Made by a program: the position numbers and the translations under genes | Part shown: piece by piece, positions 35,954 through 45,918 of the stretch | Layout: every line of letters begins with the position of its first letter | Position numbering within the stretch: the first letter of the stretch is position 1 | Notes under the pieces: model-generated | What the model was told of the DNA's origin: nothing | The model's input: only the letters and a program-made list of their open reading frames with translations | Database searches by the model: none | Assembly: GCF_016469335.1 (NCBI RefSeq) | Contig: NZ_CP059888.1 | Span: forward strand, 1,612,001 to 1,676,000 | DNA length: 64,000 nucleotides | Reading direction: 5' to 3' | Origin: Flocculibacter collagenilyticus | GTDB lineage: Bacteria; Pseudomonadota; Gammaproteobacteria; Enterobacterales; Alteromonadaceae

Positions 35954-37318
35954 ATGAAAAAAATCACCCTCATTTCAGCAGCTATAACGTTTGCATTAAC
36001 ATCTATTTCTGTTAATGCAAAAGTTTCTCAAGAAGAAGCTGCACAACTTGGCAAAGAGTTAACGCCAATGGGAGCGACAGTTGCAGGAAATGCTGATGGC
36101 TCTATTCCTGCGTGGACTGGTGGTATTAATAAATTACCGAAAGGATTTAGTGCTGGTGATCATCACCCAGATCCGTTCGCTGACGACAAAATTAAGTTTA
36201 CTATTACAAAAGATAATCTTGCGGAATATCAAAATCATTTATCAGCGGGTCAATTAGAGCTATTTAAGCTTTATCCTGACACGTTTAAAATGCATGTATA
36301 CCCAACACGTCGTTCTGCTAGTTACCCAGAGTTTGTGTATGAAGCAACAAAGAAAAATGCAGTAAATGCAAGGCTTGTTGAAGGCGGAAATGGTTTGGCA
36401 GATGCTGCAATTGGTATTCCATTCCCTCTACCTAAAAACGGTATAGAAGCGATTTGGAACCATATTGTTCGTTATCGTGGTGCATCGGTGAAGCGTTTTG
36501 GTGGACAAGCAGCACCAACGGCTTCTGGCGATTATACAATTATTGGTTTTGATGAAAAACTAATGAATAAATATGGTGATAAAGATGCCACTGCAGAAGA
36601 GCTAGGTAAGGAAAATATCTTATTTAGATTTAAGCAGAAGGTAACAGAGCCAGCGCGTTTAGCCGGTACTGCACTATTAGTTCATGAAACAATGGATCAG
36701 GTTAAAACACCTCGTTTAGCTTGGACATATAACACTGGTCAACGCCGTGTACGTCGTGCGCCAAATGTAGCTTATGACGCACCAGGTACAGCATCTGATG
36801 GTTTAAGAACAACCGATGATTTTGACATTTTTAACGGCTCACCAGACCGTTATACTTGGGAACTAAAAGGTAAGAAAGAACTTTATATTCCTTACAACAG
36901 CTATAAGCTTCATAGCAAAGATTTAGCATATAGCGATATTCTTCATGCTGGTCATATTAACCCAGAACACGTTCGCTGGGAAAAGCACCGTGTATGGGTT
37001 GTTGAAGCAAACTTAAAAGATGGTATGCGTCATGTTTATAAGAAGCGTAAGTTTTTCATAGACGAAGATAGCTGGCAGATCCATGTTGCAGATCTATACG
37101 ATAACCGTGATGAGCTTTATCGTGTGGCATTTGCTTATGGTCTGAACTATTATGAAGTACCAACTCATTGGAGTACGTTAGACGTTTATCATGATCTGAA
37201 CTCTCGTCGTTATATTGCCATTGGTTTAGATAACGAAGAGAAGATGTACGATTTTCAGGTTAACTTCGATGACCGAGAGTTTACGCCAGCAGCGCTGCGT
37301 AGAGAAGGTCGAAGATAA
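35954..37318 (+). CDS. DUF1329 periplasmic protein (LolA/LolB-like)
   Basis: 454 residues with a signal peptide to about 22 (SVNA|KVSQEEAA). Family signatures: LTPMGATVAGNADGSIPAWTGG at the N-terminus, TWELKGKKELYIPYNSYKL and HVRWEKHRVWVVEANLKDGMRHVYKKRKFFIDEDSWQI in the core. DUF1329 is related by fold to LolA/LolB, periplasmic lipid carriers. It follows DUF1302 by 14 bp. I infer a role in carrying a lipid between membranes; the substrate is not shown by sequence. Confidence 0.85.
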   Translation: MKKITLISAAITFALTSISVNAKVSQEEAAQLGKELTPMGATVAGNADGSIPAWTGGINKLPKGFSAGDHHPDPFADDKIKFTITKDNLAEYQNHLSAGQLELFKLYPDTFKMHVYPTRRSASYPEFVYEATKKNAVNARLVEGGNGLADAAIGIPFPLPKNGIEAIWNHIVRYRGASVKRFGGQAAPTASGDYTIIGFDEKLMNKYGDKDATAEELGKENILFRFKQKVTEPARLAGTALLVHETMDQVKTPRLAWTYNTGQRRVRRAPNVAYDAPGTASDGLRTTDDFDIFNGSPDRYTWELKGKKELYIPYNSYKLHSKDLAYSDILHAGHINPEHVRWEKHRVWVVEANLKDGMRHVYKKRKFFIDEDSWQIHVADLYDNRDELYRVAFAYGLNYYEVPTHWSTLDVYHDLNSRRYIAIGLDNEEKMYDFQVNFDDREFTPAALRREGRR

Positions 37319-37326
37319 TATCGACG

Positions 37327-37352
37327 AACGGTTGGCTTAGGCCAACCGTTTT
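37327..37352 (+). terminator. Hairpin terminator inside the envelope cluster
   Basis: AACGGTTGGC (37327-37336) and GCCAACCGTT (37341-37350) around TTAG, then TT. It lies between DUF1329 and the YCF48 gene, so it may lower expression of the two downstream genes rather than end the operon. Confidence 0.6.
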
Positions 37353-37389
37353 AATTTCAATTTAACACCTGAGTAAATGCTCTATTAAT

Positions 37390-38394
37390 ATGAATAAATT
37401 TGCTATCCATTTTCTTTGCTGTTCTGTTGTATTGGTAAGCTCAATCTTTGCAAAAGCGGCACCTTCAGTTGAAGCACAACTTGCGTCTAAATCTTTACTT
37501 ACTGACATTGTAAAAACTTCTCAAGATCACCTTATTGCTGTTGGTGAACGCGGACACATTATTAAATCAGAAGACGGCATTAATTGGTCTCAGAAAAATG
37601 TTCCAGTAGATGTATTACTTACTGCAGTATTTTTTGTTAATAATAATATTGGCTGGGCTGTAGGTCATGATGCAACAATCTTAAGAACAAATGATGCGGG
37701 TGAGCATTGGTTTGTGCAACAGCATTTGCCAGAAACAGATAAACCACTATTAGATATTCATTTTCGTAATGAAAATGAGGGCATTGCAATAGGTGCTTAC
37801 GGCCTCTTTTTCAGAACAACAAACGGTGGCATTACTTGGCAAGAAGAGTTTCAGTCTGAATTACTGATAGAAGATGATCAAATTTATTTGGAAGAATTAA
37901 AAGAAGAAGATGTTGAAGCATATAACTTAGAGAAAGAATTCATATTGCCTCATTTCAATAGATTATATGCAGATGGCGTAACCTTGTTTATGGTTGGTGA
38001 AGCAGGCTTTATGGCAAAGAGTAATGACTTTGGCAGTAATTGGGAGCGCTTACCTGAAATTTATATGGGATCATTCTATGACATCATCAGAACGCCTAAG
38101 TCTAGTATCATTGCGATAGGCCTACGCGGTAATATTTTTCGCAGTACAAATAATGGCGTTGATTGGGAACAAGTAACTTCACCAATTACCGCATCACTAA
38201 ATAGTGCATTCGTCGATCAATTTAATCGGGTGGTATTGGTCGGTAACGCCGGTGCAATTTTAATTAGTGAAGATGATGGCAAGTCGTTCAAGTTGATAGA
38301 ACAAGCAGATAGAAAGGCGATTTTAAACGGTATTATTTACAATAAAAATCTCCTTTTAGTGTCTGAAGTTGGTATTAAACAAGTTAACTCTTAA
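37390..38394 (+). CDS. YCF48/Hcf136-like beta-propeller protein, periplasmic
   Basis: 334 residues, signal peptide to about 24 (FAKAAPSVEA). Repeated WD/BNR-like blades are visible: DHLIAVGERGHIIKSEDGINW, NNIGWAVGHDATILRTNDAGEHW, EGIAIGAYGLFFRTTNGGITW, TLFMVGEAGFMAKSNDFGSNW and SIIAIGLRGNIFRSTNNGVDW. Each ends in a W after a DG/NG turn, as in YCF48/Hcf136 propellers. It is exported and lies 14 bp before the RND gene, and probably helps assemble or gate that pump. Confidence 0.86.
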   Translation: MNKFAIHFLCCSVVLVSSIFAKAAPSVEAQLASKSLLTDIVKTSQDHLIAVGERGHIIKSEDGINWSQKNVPVDVLLTAVFFVNNNIGWAVGHDATILRTNDAGEHWFVQQHLPETDKPLLDIHFRNENEGIAIGAYGLFFRTTNGGITWQEEFQSELLIEDDQIYLEELKEEDVEAYNLEKEFILPHFNRLYADGVTLFMVGEAGFMAKSNDFGSNWERLPEIYMGSFYDIIRTPKSSIIAIGLRGNIFRSTNNGVDWEQVTSPITASLNSAFVDQFNRVVLVGNAGAILISEDDGKSFKLIEQADRKAILNGIIYNKNLLLVSEVGIKQVNS

Positions 38395-38408
38395 AAATTA
38401 TAAGTATT

Positions 38409-40739
38409 ATGAAATCAAACTCGGTTATTTCTTTCTGTGAACGATTCGTATTTCGTCATCGTTTAGCTGTTATTTTTGTTTTTTTACTGGCAACGGTTTT
38501 CCTTTGCTATAAAGCAACACAAATTAAACTTGATGCTGCGTTTACTAAAAACATCCCACTAAAGCATGAATACATGCAGACGTATTTAAAGCACCAAAAA
38601 GATTTTGGTGGCGCGAATAACATCTTAATCAGTGTGTGCGATACGCGTGGAAATATTTTTAATGAAGAGTTCTTCACCTCGTTAAAAGGCGTGCATGATC
38701 AGCTTTTCTTTATTAGTGGTATCGACCGAATTCAAGTTAAATCATTATATTCGCCAAGTACGCGTTTTATTGAAGTTGTGGAAGACGGTTTTGCCGGTGG
38801 ACCTGTTATACCAGCTGATTTTCAACCTACACCAGAAGGCATGAAAATTGTTAAAGGTAATATAGAAAAAGCTGGAATAGTAGGGCGCTCAGTTTCTGAC
38901 GATTACAGCTGCGCAATGGTGACAGCACAACTCCTTGATATTGACCCTAATACTAAAAAGAAAGTAGATACGATTACTTTCGCTGAAACACTCGAAAGAG
39001 ATATTAGAGAAAAGTACGAGAACGATAATATTTCTGTGCATATTATTGGTTTCTCTAAAATGGTTGGTGATGTTGCCGAAGGTGCCAAAGGCGTTGTTGT
39101 CTTTTTTGCGATTGCCATCGGTATCACCGCATTGATGGTACTGTTCTTTTCGAAGTCTATCTTACTGACAGTACTACCCATTGTATGTTCATTAATTGCT
39201 GTAGTTTGGCAAATGGGTCTATTGTCTGTGATTGGCTTTGGTATTGATCCAATGTCAATTCTTGTGCCGTTTTTAGTCTTTGCCATTGGTGTGAGTCACG
39301 GTGTTCAGATGATCAACTCCGTGGGTAAGCAAGTTGCGGCTGGCGATGACTCTAAAATGGCAGCGCAAAAGAGTTTTAACCGTTTATTGGTACCAGGTGG
39401 TATTGCCTTACTTTCTGATACAGTAGGCTTTTTAACGCTATTAACTATAGAAATTGGCATTATTCGAGAACTTGCCATTACTGCAAGCTTAGGTGTAGCG
39501 GTTATTATTTTAACCAACTTAATATTGCTACCTGTGCTGATGTCTTACATCAAGTTCTCAGAACGATTTAAAGCAAACGTAAGTAAGCCGAATCATTTTG
39601 CTGATGGTGTTTGGCAGTTAATCAGTGGTTTTGCTAAGCCAGTACCTGCAATGATTGTTATTTTGTGTGTTTCTGTGCTGTTTTATATTGGCCATCAACA
39701 AAGTAAAGACATGAAAATTGGTGACCTTCATGCAGGAGCACCTGCGCTTCATGAAGAGTCTCGCTATAACCAAGATACTTTCTTAATTACCGACAGATAC
39801 GCCATTTCTGTTGATTATATGAGAGTCATTGTTGAAGCAAAGCCTGAAGCGTGTACATATCATGATGTAATGGAAAGAATTGATAGATTCCAGTGGCGTT
39901 TAGAAAATGTTGCAGGTGTTCAGTCGGCTATTAGTTTAGCGTCGGTGTCAAAGCGTGTTAACGAAGGTTTTAACGAAGGTAATCCAAAGTGGCGTACGAT
40001 ACCTCGCAACACACAGAGTTTGGTTCAGGCAACTTCTCGCGTAGAAACATCAACAGGCCTATTAAATAGAGACTGTAGCGTTATGCCTATTATTCTGTTT
40101 ATGGAAGACCATAAAGCAGAGACCATTGAGCGTGTTGTGGCTAAAGTAAAAGAGTTAAAGCAAGAATTTGATACTGACAATATAAAATTCCAGCTAGCAT
40201 CAGGTCCAGTTGGCGTAATGGCAGCTACTAATGAAGCCGTAGCCGCAGCACAAGAACCTATGATGTACTATGTATATGGGGCAGTGGTGCTACTTTGTTT
40301 ATTAAGCTTTAGATCCATTAGGGCAACCATCGCGGTTGTGTTACCACTGTTTGTTGTATCAACCCTTGCGCAAGCACTGATGACTAAACTTAATATTGGC
40401 TTAACGGTATCAACACTACCAGTTATTGCACTTGGTGTTGGTATAGGCGTTGATTACGGTATTTATATACTTTCAAGCATGGTTGGGCTAATTAACCAAG
40501 GAAAAACGATTCCAGAGGCGTATTTAGCTGCGTTAAGAGAGCGTGGTAGTGCGGTATTCTTTACCGGGATTACGCTGGCAATTGGGGTAAGTACGTGGGT
40601 GTTATCTGCACTTAAATTCCAAGTTGATATGGGTATATTGCTTACCTTTATGTTCTTGGTGAATATGTTAGGTGCCGTTATTGTGTTACCGGCGATTTCA
40701 GCGATTTTATGGCCGAAGCCTAAAAATAAGAAAAAATAA
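38409..40739 (+). CDS. RND/MMPL-family transporter
   Basis: 776 residues with an N-terminal helix (residues ~15-37), a large periplasmic loop, a five- or six-helix bundle, a second periplasmic loop, and a second bundle near the end. Sterol-sensing/RND elements: FFAIAIGITALMVLFFSKSILLTVLP ... FLVFAIGVSHGVQMINS and the second VIALGVGIGVDYGIYILSSMV, the family's conserved GxxxDY/H positions in the proton-relay helix. Such proteins move lipids or hydrophobic compounds across the inner membrane with proton force. It is the last gene of the cluster, followed by a strong terminator. Confidence 0.88.
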   Translation: MKSNSVISFCERFVFRHRLAVIFVFLLATVFLCYKATQIKLDAAFTKNIPLKHEYMQTYLKHQKDFGGANNILISVCDTRGNIFNEEFFTSLKGVHDQLFFISGIDRIQVKSLYSPSTRFIEVVEDGFAGGPVIPADFQPTPEGMKIVKGNIEKAGIVGRSVSDDYSCAMVTAQLLDIDPNTKKKVDTITFAETLERDIREKYENDNISVHIIGFSKMVGDVAEGAKGVVVFFAIAIGITALMVLFFSKSILLTVLPIVCSLIAVVWQMGLLSVIGFGIDPMSILVPFLVFAIGVSHGVQMINSVGKQVAAGDDSKMAAQKSFNRLLVPGGIALLSDTVGFLTLLTIEIGIIRELAITASLGVAVIILTNLILLPVLMSYIKFSERFKANVSKPNHFADGVWQLISGFAKPVPAMIVILCVSVLFYIGHQQSKDMKIGDLHAGAPALHEESRYNQDTFLITDRYAISVDYMRVIVEAKPEACTYHDVMERIDRFQWRLENVAGVQSAISLASVSKRVNEGFNEGNPKWRTIPRNTQSLVQATSRVETSTGLLNRDCSVMPIILFMEDHKAETIERVVAKVKELKQEFDTDNIKFQLASGPVGVMAATNEAVAAAQEPMMYYVYGAVVLLCLLSFRSIRATIAVVLPLFVVSTLAQALMTKLNIGLTVSTLPVIALGVGIGVDYGIYILSSMVGLINQGKTIPEAYLAALRERGSAVFFTGITLAIGVSTWVLSALKFQVDMGILLTFMFLVNMLGAVIVLPAISAILWPKPKNKKK

Positions 40740-40772
40740 TTTATCCTGCATATTCATGCAATATTTGATAGA

Positions 40773-40799
40773 AAAGTGGCCTTTTGGCCACTTTTTATT
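40773..40799 (+). terminator. Terminator of the envelope cluster
   Basis: AAAAGTGGCC (40773-40782) and GGCCACTTTT (40787-40796) around TTTT, with T's following. Confidence 0.92.
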
Positions 40800-41009
40800 T
40801 TTGAAGTAAGAATAAAATCCTCATTTTCACTCAGTTAACTCCACCGACCATTACAAAAGTATTAAAAAAAGCTCGAAAAGCGCTAGCTTTCTTAATAAAC
40901 TCCGCATGTTAGCAGTCAAAGCGAGAGAATACGCCTATACTATTGGGTGGTTAAGCTTAGAAATTAAGCTTGCTTCAAAAACAGGGCAAGAATTAGAAGG
41001 TAAAAATAT

Positions 41010-44000
41010 ATGGCGCTTATCGATGGTCAACCCTCAGTGTTATTAGAAAATGTCATCAATTTAATTCGTAAGAAAGTGAAAGGCGATCAAACGTCTTTAA
41101 TCGAAAAGTTCGCTACTATTTTTTATGGCAATATGTCGAAAGAAGATTTAGCGAATCGTAATGATAGCGATTTATATGGCGCAGCATTAAGTTTATGGAA
41201 TGGGTTAAACCAAGATAGTACAAAACCAACCATTAAAGTGTATAACCCAGAGTTATCTAAACACGGTTGGGAATCTCAACATACCATCGTTGAACTTATT
41301 ATTGAAGATATGCCATTTTTAGTTGACTCTGTGCGCATGTCTCTTAACCGCTTAGGTATTACTGCTCACTTGTTAATGCATTGCCCACTTAAATTATTTA
41401 CTGATAAAAGTGGAAAAATAACAGACTTGGCAACAGGCAGTGCAGCACAAGGTTTTGACAAAAATAAAACGGTATTTTTAATTGAAGTAGACAGGCAGAC
41501 TAATACCAAAACATTGAAAGCAATCACAGAAGAACTACAGTCAGTAGTTGTTGATGTGTCTGTTTCTGTTTCTGACTGGCAAGCAATAAGTGATCGCTTA
41601 AAAGAAGTGATTACAGAGATACCTAAATCTGCTGGAAAAAATTCAAAAGCAAAAATAAAAGAAGTTCAAGATTTCCTAAAGTGGGTTGCAGATCATAACT
41701 TCACCTTAATGGGCTACCGTCAGTACACAGTTAAACCTGTTAAAGGTGACCATGAGCTGTCTGGCGTGAAGGGTACCAGCTTAGGCTTAATGAAAAACTC
41801 AGTATCGAACAAGGTACGGAAGTTTAGCGAATTACCTACATCAGCTCGAAAAGAAGCACTAAGCGATAACCTATTAATTTTAACGAAAACGAATTCTAAA
41901 TCTCGCGTTCATCGTCCTGCTTATATCGATTATATTGGCATTAAGCGCTTTGATGATGAAGGTAATGTTATTGGCGAAGATCGCTTTATCGGTTTATTCT
42001 CCGCTTCATTTTATAATAATCGCGCGTCTGATATCCCACTGATAAACAACAAGCTTAACCGTATTATGGATAGCTTTGACTATGAAAAAGATAGTCATGC
42101 ATACAAAGCGTTGTTAAATATCTTAGAAACATATCCAAGAGATGAGTTGATTCAAGCAAGTGAAGCTGAATTAAAAGATGTGGCTCAAGGCGTATTACAG
42201 ATGCAAGAGCGTGACATGTCGCGCTTATTTGTTCGCAAAGATATCTTTGGACGCTTTTTCTCTTGTATGGTGTATGTACCGCGCGAGCGCTATAACACCC
42301 AACTACGTCGAGATACGCAAGCGTTATTCAAAAAAGCGTTTGGCAGTGACGAATATGTTGAGTTTACAACATACTTCTCAGAATCGGTATTAGCCAGAAC
42401 TCATTACATTGTACGAGTTCAAGATAATAATAAAGAAATTGATGTGAAAGATATTGAAAATAACTTAAGAGAAGCTGCGCGCACTTGGGATGATAAATTA
42501 CACAGTGCATTACTTGAATCTTTTGGTGAAGCTACAGGCAAAGAGCTTGCTCGCAAATACTCAAACGCATTCCAACGTAGTTATAAAGAAGATAACTTAC
42601 CATCAGCATCGTTAGTCGATATTGATAAATTAGAACTACTGAATGATGACAACAAACTTGAGATGCTTTTTTATCAACCGCAAGAAGAAAAGCTTTCTAA
42701 TAACCTTGTAAGGCTCAAGTTATATCATAAAGATGAACCTATTCACCTTTCAGATGTTTTACCTATGCTTGAGAACTTTGGTTTAAGAGTTATTGGTGAA
42801 ACGCCATCAGAAGTTCACACGTTAGATGGAAGTGTAAACTGGATACTTGATTTCTCGATGATGATTAACTCTGGGGCAGAGTTTGACCTAGAGAAAGCAC
42901 AAATTCGTTTTCAAAACGCATTTGCTAAAGTCTGGAGAAATAACCTAGAAGATGATGGTTTTAACCGACTTGTATTAGGGTCTGACTTAACGGGTAGAGA
43001 AGCTTCTATTCTTCGTGCTTACGCAAAGTACTTTAGACAAATTGGTGGTACATTCAGCCAAAGTTATATTGAAAGCACGTTTGCAAATTACCCGCATATT
43101 GCCGGTTTGATTGTTGAAGTATTTAAGCGCAAGTTTTCTCCTAAAACTAAAGCTTCACCTAAAACAATTGAAAAACTTCTTAAGCAAATTAACGAAGAGT
43201 TAGACAATGTTGCAAACCTAGATGACGACCGTATTATTCGTCGCTTTGTTGATATGGTAAATGCAACATTGCGTACCAACTACTACCAAAAGAATGCTGA
43301 AGGTAACTTCAAGTCGTATATTTCTTTTAAGCTACAACCTAAGCTAATTCCAGAAGTTCCTAAGCCTTTACCTGAGTACGAGATTTTTGTTTACTCACCA
43401 AGTGTTGAAGGTGTTCACTTACGTGGCGGTAAAGTTGCACGTGGTGGTTTGCGTTGGTCAGATCGTATGGAAGACTTCCGTACAGAAATACTTGGCTTAG
43501 TAAAAGCGCAACAAGTTAAAAATACTGTCATTGTGCCGGTTGGTGCAAAAGGTGGCTTTGTATGTAAGCAACTGCCAACAACTGGTGGACGAGAAGCATT
43601 TTTTGAAGAAGGTAAAGCGTGTTATAGAACCTTCATCCGCGGTCTATTAGATATTACTGACAATATTGTTCATGGCAAAGTTGTTTACCCTCAAGATGTA
43701 GTAAGACTGGATGGAGACGATCCATATTTAGTTGTTGCTGCGGATAAAGGAACAGCCACATTCTCTGATATTGCCAACGGCATTGCTGACGAATATAACT
43801 TCTGGCTGGGCGATGCGTTTGCATCAGGTGGTAGCGTTGGTTATGACCACAAGAAAATGGGTATCACTGCCAAAGGTGCATGGGAATCGGTTAAACGCCA
43901 CTTCAGAGAGTTAGGTGTTGACTGCCAAACAACTGATTTTACCTGTATAGGTATAGGCGATATGGCCGGCGATGTATTCGGTAATGGCATGTTGCTTTCA

Positions 44001-45857
44001 AAGCATATTCGCTTAGTCGCAGCGTTTAACCATATGCATATTTTCATTGATCCGAATCCTGATGCTGCAACCAGTTATAAAGAGCGTGAGCGCTTATTCA
44101 ACTTGCCACGTTCATCGTGGGAAGATTACAACGCAGAATTAATTTCTCAAGGCGGTGGTATTTTTTCTCGTGCTGCTAAGTCTATTAAGCTTACACCAGA
44201 AATTAAGAAGCTAATTGGCTCACAAAAAGCATCGCTAACACCAAATGAGCTAATCAAAGCGTTATTAAAAGCGCATGTTGATTTAATCTGGAATGGTGGT
44301 ATTGGCACGTACGTTAAAGGTACTAAAGAAACTGATACTCAAGTAGGTGACCGTGCAAACGATCCATTGCGCGTTAACGGTAACGAGTTAAATGCAAAAG
44401 TATTTGGTGAAGGCGGTAATTTAGGTGTTACTCAGTTAGGTCGTATAGAATTTGCTGCTAACGGTGGCAAAATGAATACCGACTTTATTGATAATGCTGG
44501 CGGTGTAGACTGCTCAGATAATGAAGTAAATATCAAAATCTTGCTAAATGGTTTAGTTGCCGATGGTGATATGACCCGTAAGCAACGTGATCAATTACTA
44601 TATGATATGACTGACGATGTGGGTGAAGTTGTTCTACAAGACTGTTATCGCCAAACTCACTCTATTTCAATTACGCAACTTAAAGGACCTGAGCACCTTA
44701 AAGAGCAAATTCGATTTGTTCATGAGTTGGAAAAGGATGGTTACTTAGACCGAGAATTAGAATTCTTACCAACTGATGAAGAATTATCAGAACGTGCGAT
44801 AACAGGCCAAGGTTTCACACGACCAGAACTTTCAGTACTTATTGCATATGGCAAAATGGTAATGAAAGAGTGGTTTGTTGTTGACGAAATTACAGAACAT
44901 CCTTATTTCCAAAGCTTACTTATTGGTGCTTTCCCTCAGAAATTACAAGAAAAGTACAGTAAGCAGATGGCTCAGCATCCACTTAAATCAGAGATTATTG
45001 CAACTAAGCTTGCTAACGAAATAATCAATGATATGGGTCTTAATTTTGTGCATCGCATGAAAGAAGAGACAGGTGCGACAGTATTTGAGATTGCTAGCTG
45101 TTATGTAATGGCACGAGAAATATTTGAGCTTAGAGAAACATGGGAAGCAATTGAAGATCTTGATAACAAGATACCGGCTATTGTGCAAACAGAAATGCTG
45201 TTCCAATTACGTCGTACTATCCGTCGTGCCACACGTTGGTTCTTGCGCCACAGAAATAAAGCGATGGATATTGTTGAAACCATCAATTTCTACGCTCCTG
45301 CGTTTAAAGAAATTTCATCTAATTTAGATGATTACTTGGTTGAACAAGAAGTTTCACAATTACAACGCTCTGAGCAAGACTTAAAACGTGAAGGTGTGCC
45401 AAAAGATATTGCACGTAGAATCTCGCAATTAAGTAGCCTGTTCTCGGTAATGGATTTAGCGCAAATTGCGAACTTAGAACAAAGAAATATTAATTTAGTT
45501 GCTGATATCTACTTCAAGTTAGGTGCAACAATGGACTTACACTGGTTCTTGGATCAAATTACCAATCAACCAGTAGCAAATCATTGGCAGGCATTAGCTC
45601 GCTCGTCTTATCGTGAAGAGCTTGACTGGCAGCAACGTGCATTAACCTCTGTTGTATTACATTCAACAAGTAAAACTGATCCAAAAGATGCACAAGAATT
45701 AATTGATCAATGGGTTGAAGAGCACTCGTCATTACTTGAACGCTGGAATCACATGTTAGCTGAGTTTAAAACAACTCAGAGCCATGAGTTTGCTAAGTTC
45801 TCGGTTGCATTGCGTGAGTTAATGTTATTAAGTCATAACTGCGACACTTCTATTTAA
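41010..45857 (+). CDS. NAD-specific glutamate dehydrogenase (large, 180-kDa class)
   Basis: 1615 residues, the usual length of the L-GDH180 type. Catalyses oxidative deamination of glutamate to 2-oxoglutarate with NAD+. The N-terminal third is the family-specific ACT/regulatory part. The dehydrogenase core is central (GGKVARGGLRWSDRMEDFRTEILGLVKAQQVKN and the NAD-fold GIGDMAGDVFGNGML), with a C-terminal helical domain. The ATG follows AGAAGG by 8 bp. The 270-bp upstream gap is AT-rich. It is monocistronic with its own terminator. Confidence 0.95.
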   Translation: MALIDGQPSVLLENVINLIRKKVKGDQTSLIEKFATIFYGNMSKEDLANRNDSDLYGAALSLWNGLNQDSTKPTIKVYNPELSKHGWESQHTIVELIIEDMPFLVDSVRMSLNRLGITAHLLMHCPLKLFTDKSGKITDLATGSAAQGFDKNKTVFLIEVDRQTNTKTLKAITEELQSVVVDVSVSVSDWQAISDRLKEVITEIPKSAGKNSKAKIKEVQDFLKWVADHNFTLMGYRQYTVKPVKGDHELSGVKGTSLGLMKNSVSNKVRKFSELPTSARKEALSDNLLILTKTNSKSRVHRPAYIDYIGIKRFDDEGNVIGEDRFIGLFSASFYNNRASDIPLINNKLNRIMDSFDYEKDSHAYKALLNILETYPRDELIQASEAELKDVAQGVLQMQERDMSRLFVRKDIFGRFFSCMVYVPRERYNTQLRRDTQALFKKAFGSDEYVEFTTYFSESVLARTHYIVRVQDNNKEIDVKDIENNLREAARTWDDKLHSALLESFGEATGKELARKYSNAFQRSYKEDNLPSASLVDIDKLELLNDDNKLEMLFYQPQEEKLSNNLVRLKLYHKDEPIHLSDVLPMLENFGLRVIGETPSEVHTLDGSVNWILDFSMMINSGAEFDLEKAQIRFQNAFAKVWRNNLEDDGFNRLVLGSDLTGREASILRAYAKYFRQIGGTFSQSYIESTFANYPHIAGLIVEVFKRKFSPKTKASPKTIEKLLKQINEELDNVANLDDDRIIRRFVDMVNATLRTNYYQKNAEGNFKSYISFKLQPKLIPEVPKPLPEYEIFVYSPSVEGVHLRGGKVARGGLRWSDRMEDFRTEILGLVKAQQVKNTVIVPVGAKGGFVCKQLPTTGGREAFFEEGKACYRTFIRGLLDITDNIVHGKVVYPQDVVRLDGDDPYLVVAADKGTATFSDIANGIADEYNFWLGDAFASGGSVGYDHKKMGITAKGAWESVKRHFRELGVDCQTTDFTCIGIGDMAGDVFGNGMLLSKHIRLVAAFNHMHIFIDPNPDAATSYKERERLFNLPRSSWEDYNAELISQGGGIFSRAAKSIKLTPEIKKLIGSQKASLTPNELIKALLKAHVDLIWNGGIGTYVKGTKETDTQVGDRANDPLRVNGNELNAKVFGEGGNLGVTQLGRIEFAANGGKMNTDFIDNAGGVDCSDNEVNIKILLNGLVADGDMTRKQRDQLLYDMTDDVGEVVLQDCYRQTHSISITQLKGPEHLKEQIRFVHELEKDGYLDRELEFLPTDEELSERAITGQGFTRPELSVLIAYGKMVMKEWFVVDEITEHPYFQSLLIGAFPQKLQEKYSKQMAQHPLKSEIIATKLANEIINDMGLNFVHRMKEETGATVFEIASCYVMAREIFELRETWEAIEDLDNKIPAIVQTEMLFQLRRTIRRATRWFLRHRNKAMDIVETINFYAPAFKEISSNLDDYLVEQEVSQLQRSEQDLKREGVPKDIARRISQLSSLFSVMDLAQIANLEQRNINLVADIYFKLGATMDLHWFLDQITNQPVANHWQALARSSYREELDWQQRALTSVVLHSTSKTDPKDAQELIDQWVEEHSSLLERWNHMLAEFKTTQSHEFAKFSVALRELMLLSHNCDTSI

Positions 45858-45875
45858 TTGAAAAATCATTAGAAT

Positions 45876-45904
45876 AAGCCCCGGCATTAGCTGGGGCTTT
45901 TTAC
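45876..45904 (+). terminator. Terminator after NAD-GDH
   Basis: AAGCCCC (45876-45882) and GGGGCTT (45893-45899) around a 10-base loop, followed by TTTT. Confidence 0.88.
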
Positions 45905-45918
45905 TATTAGGGGAAAAT

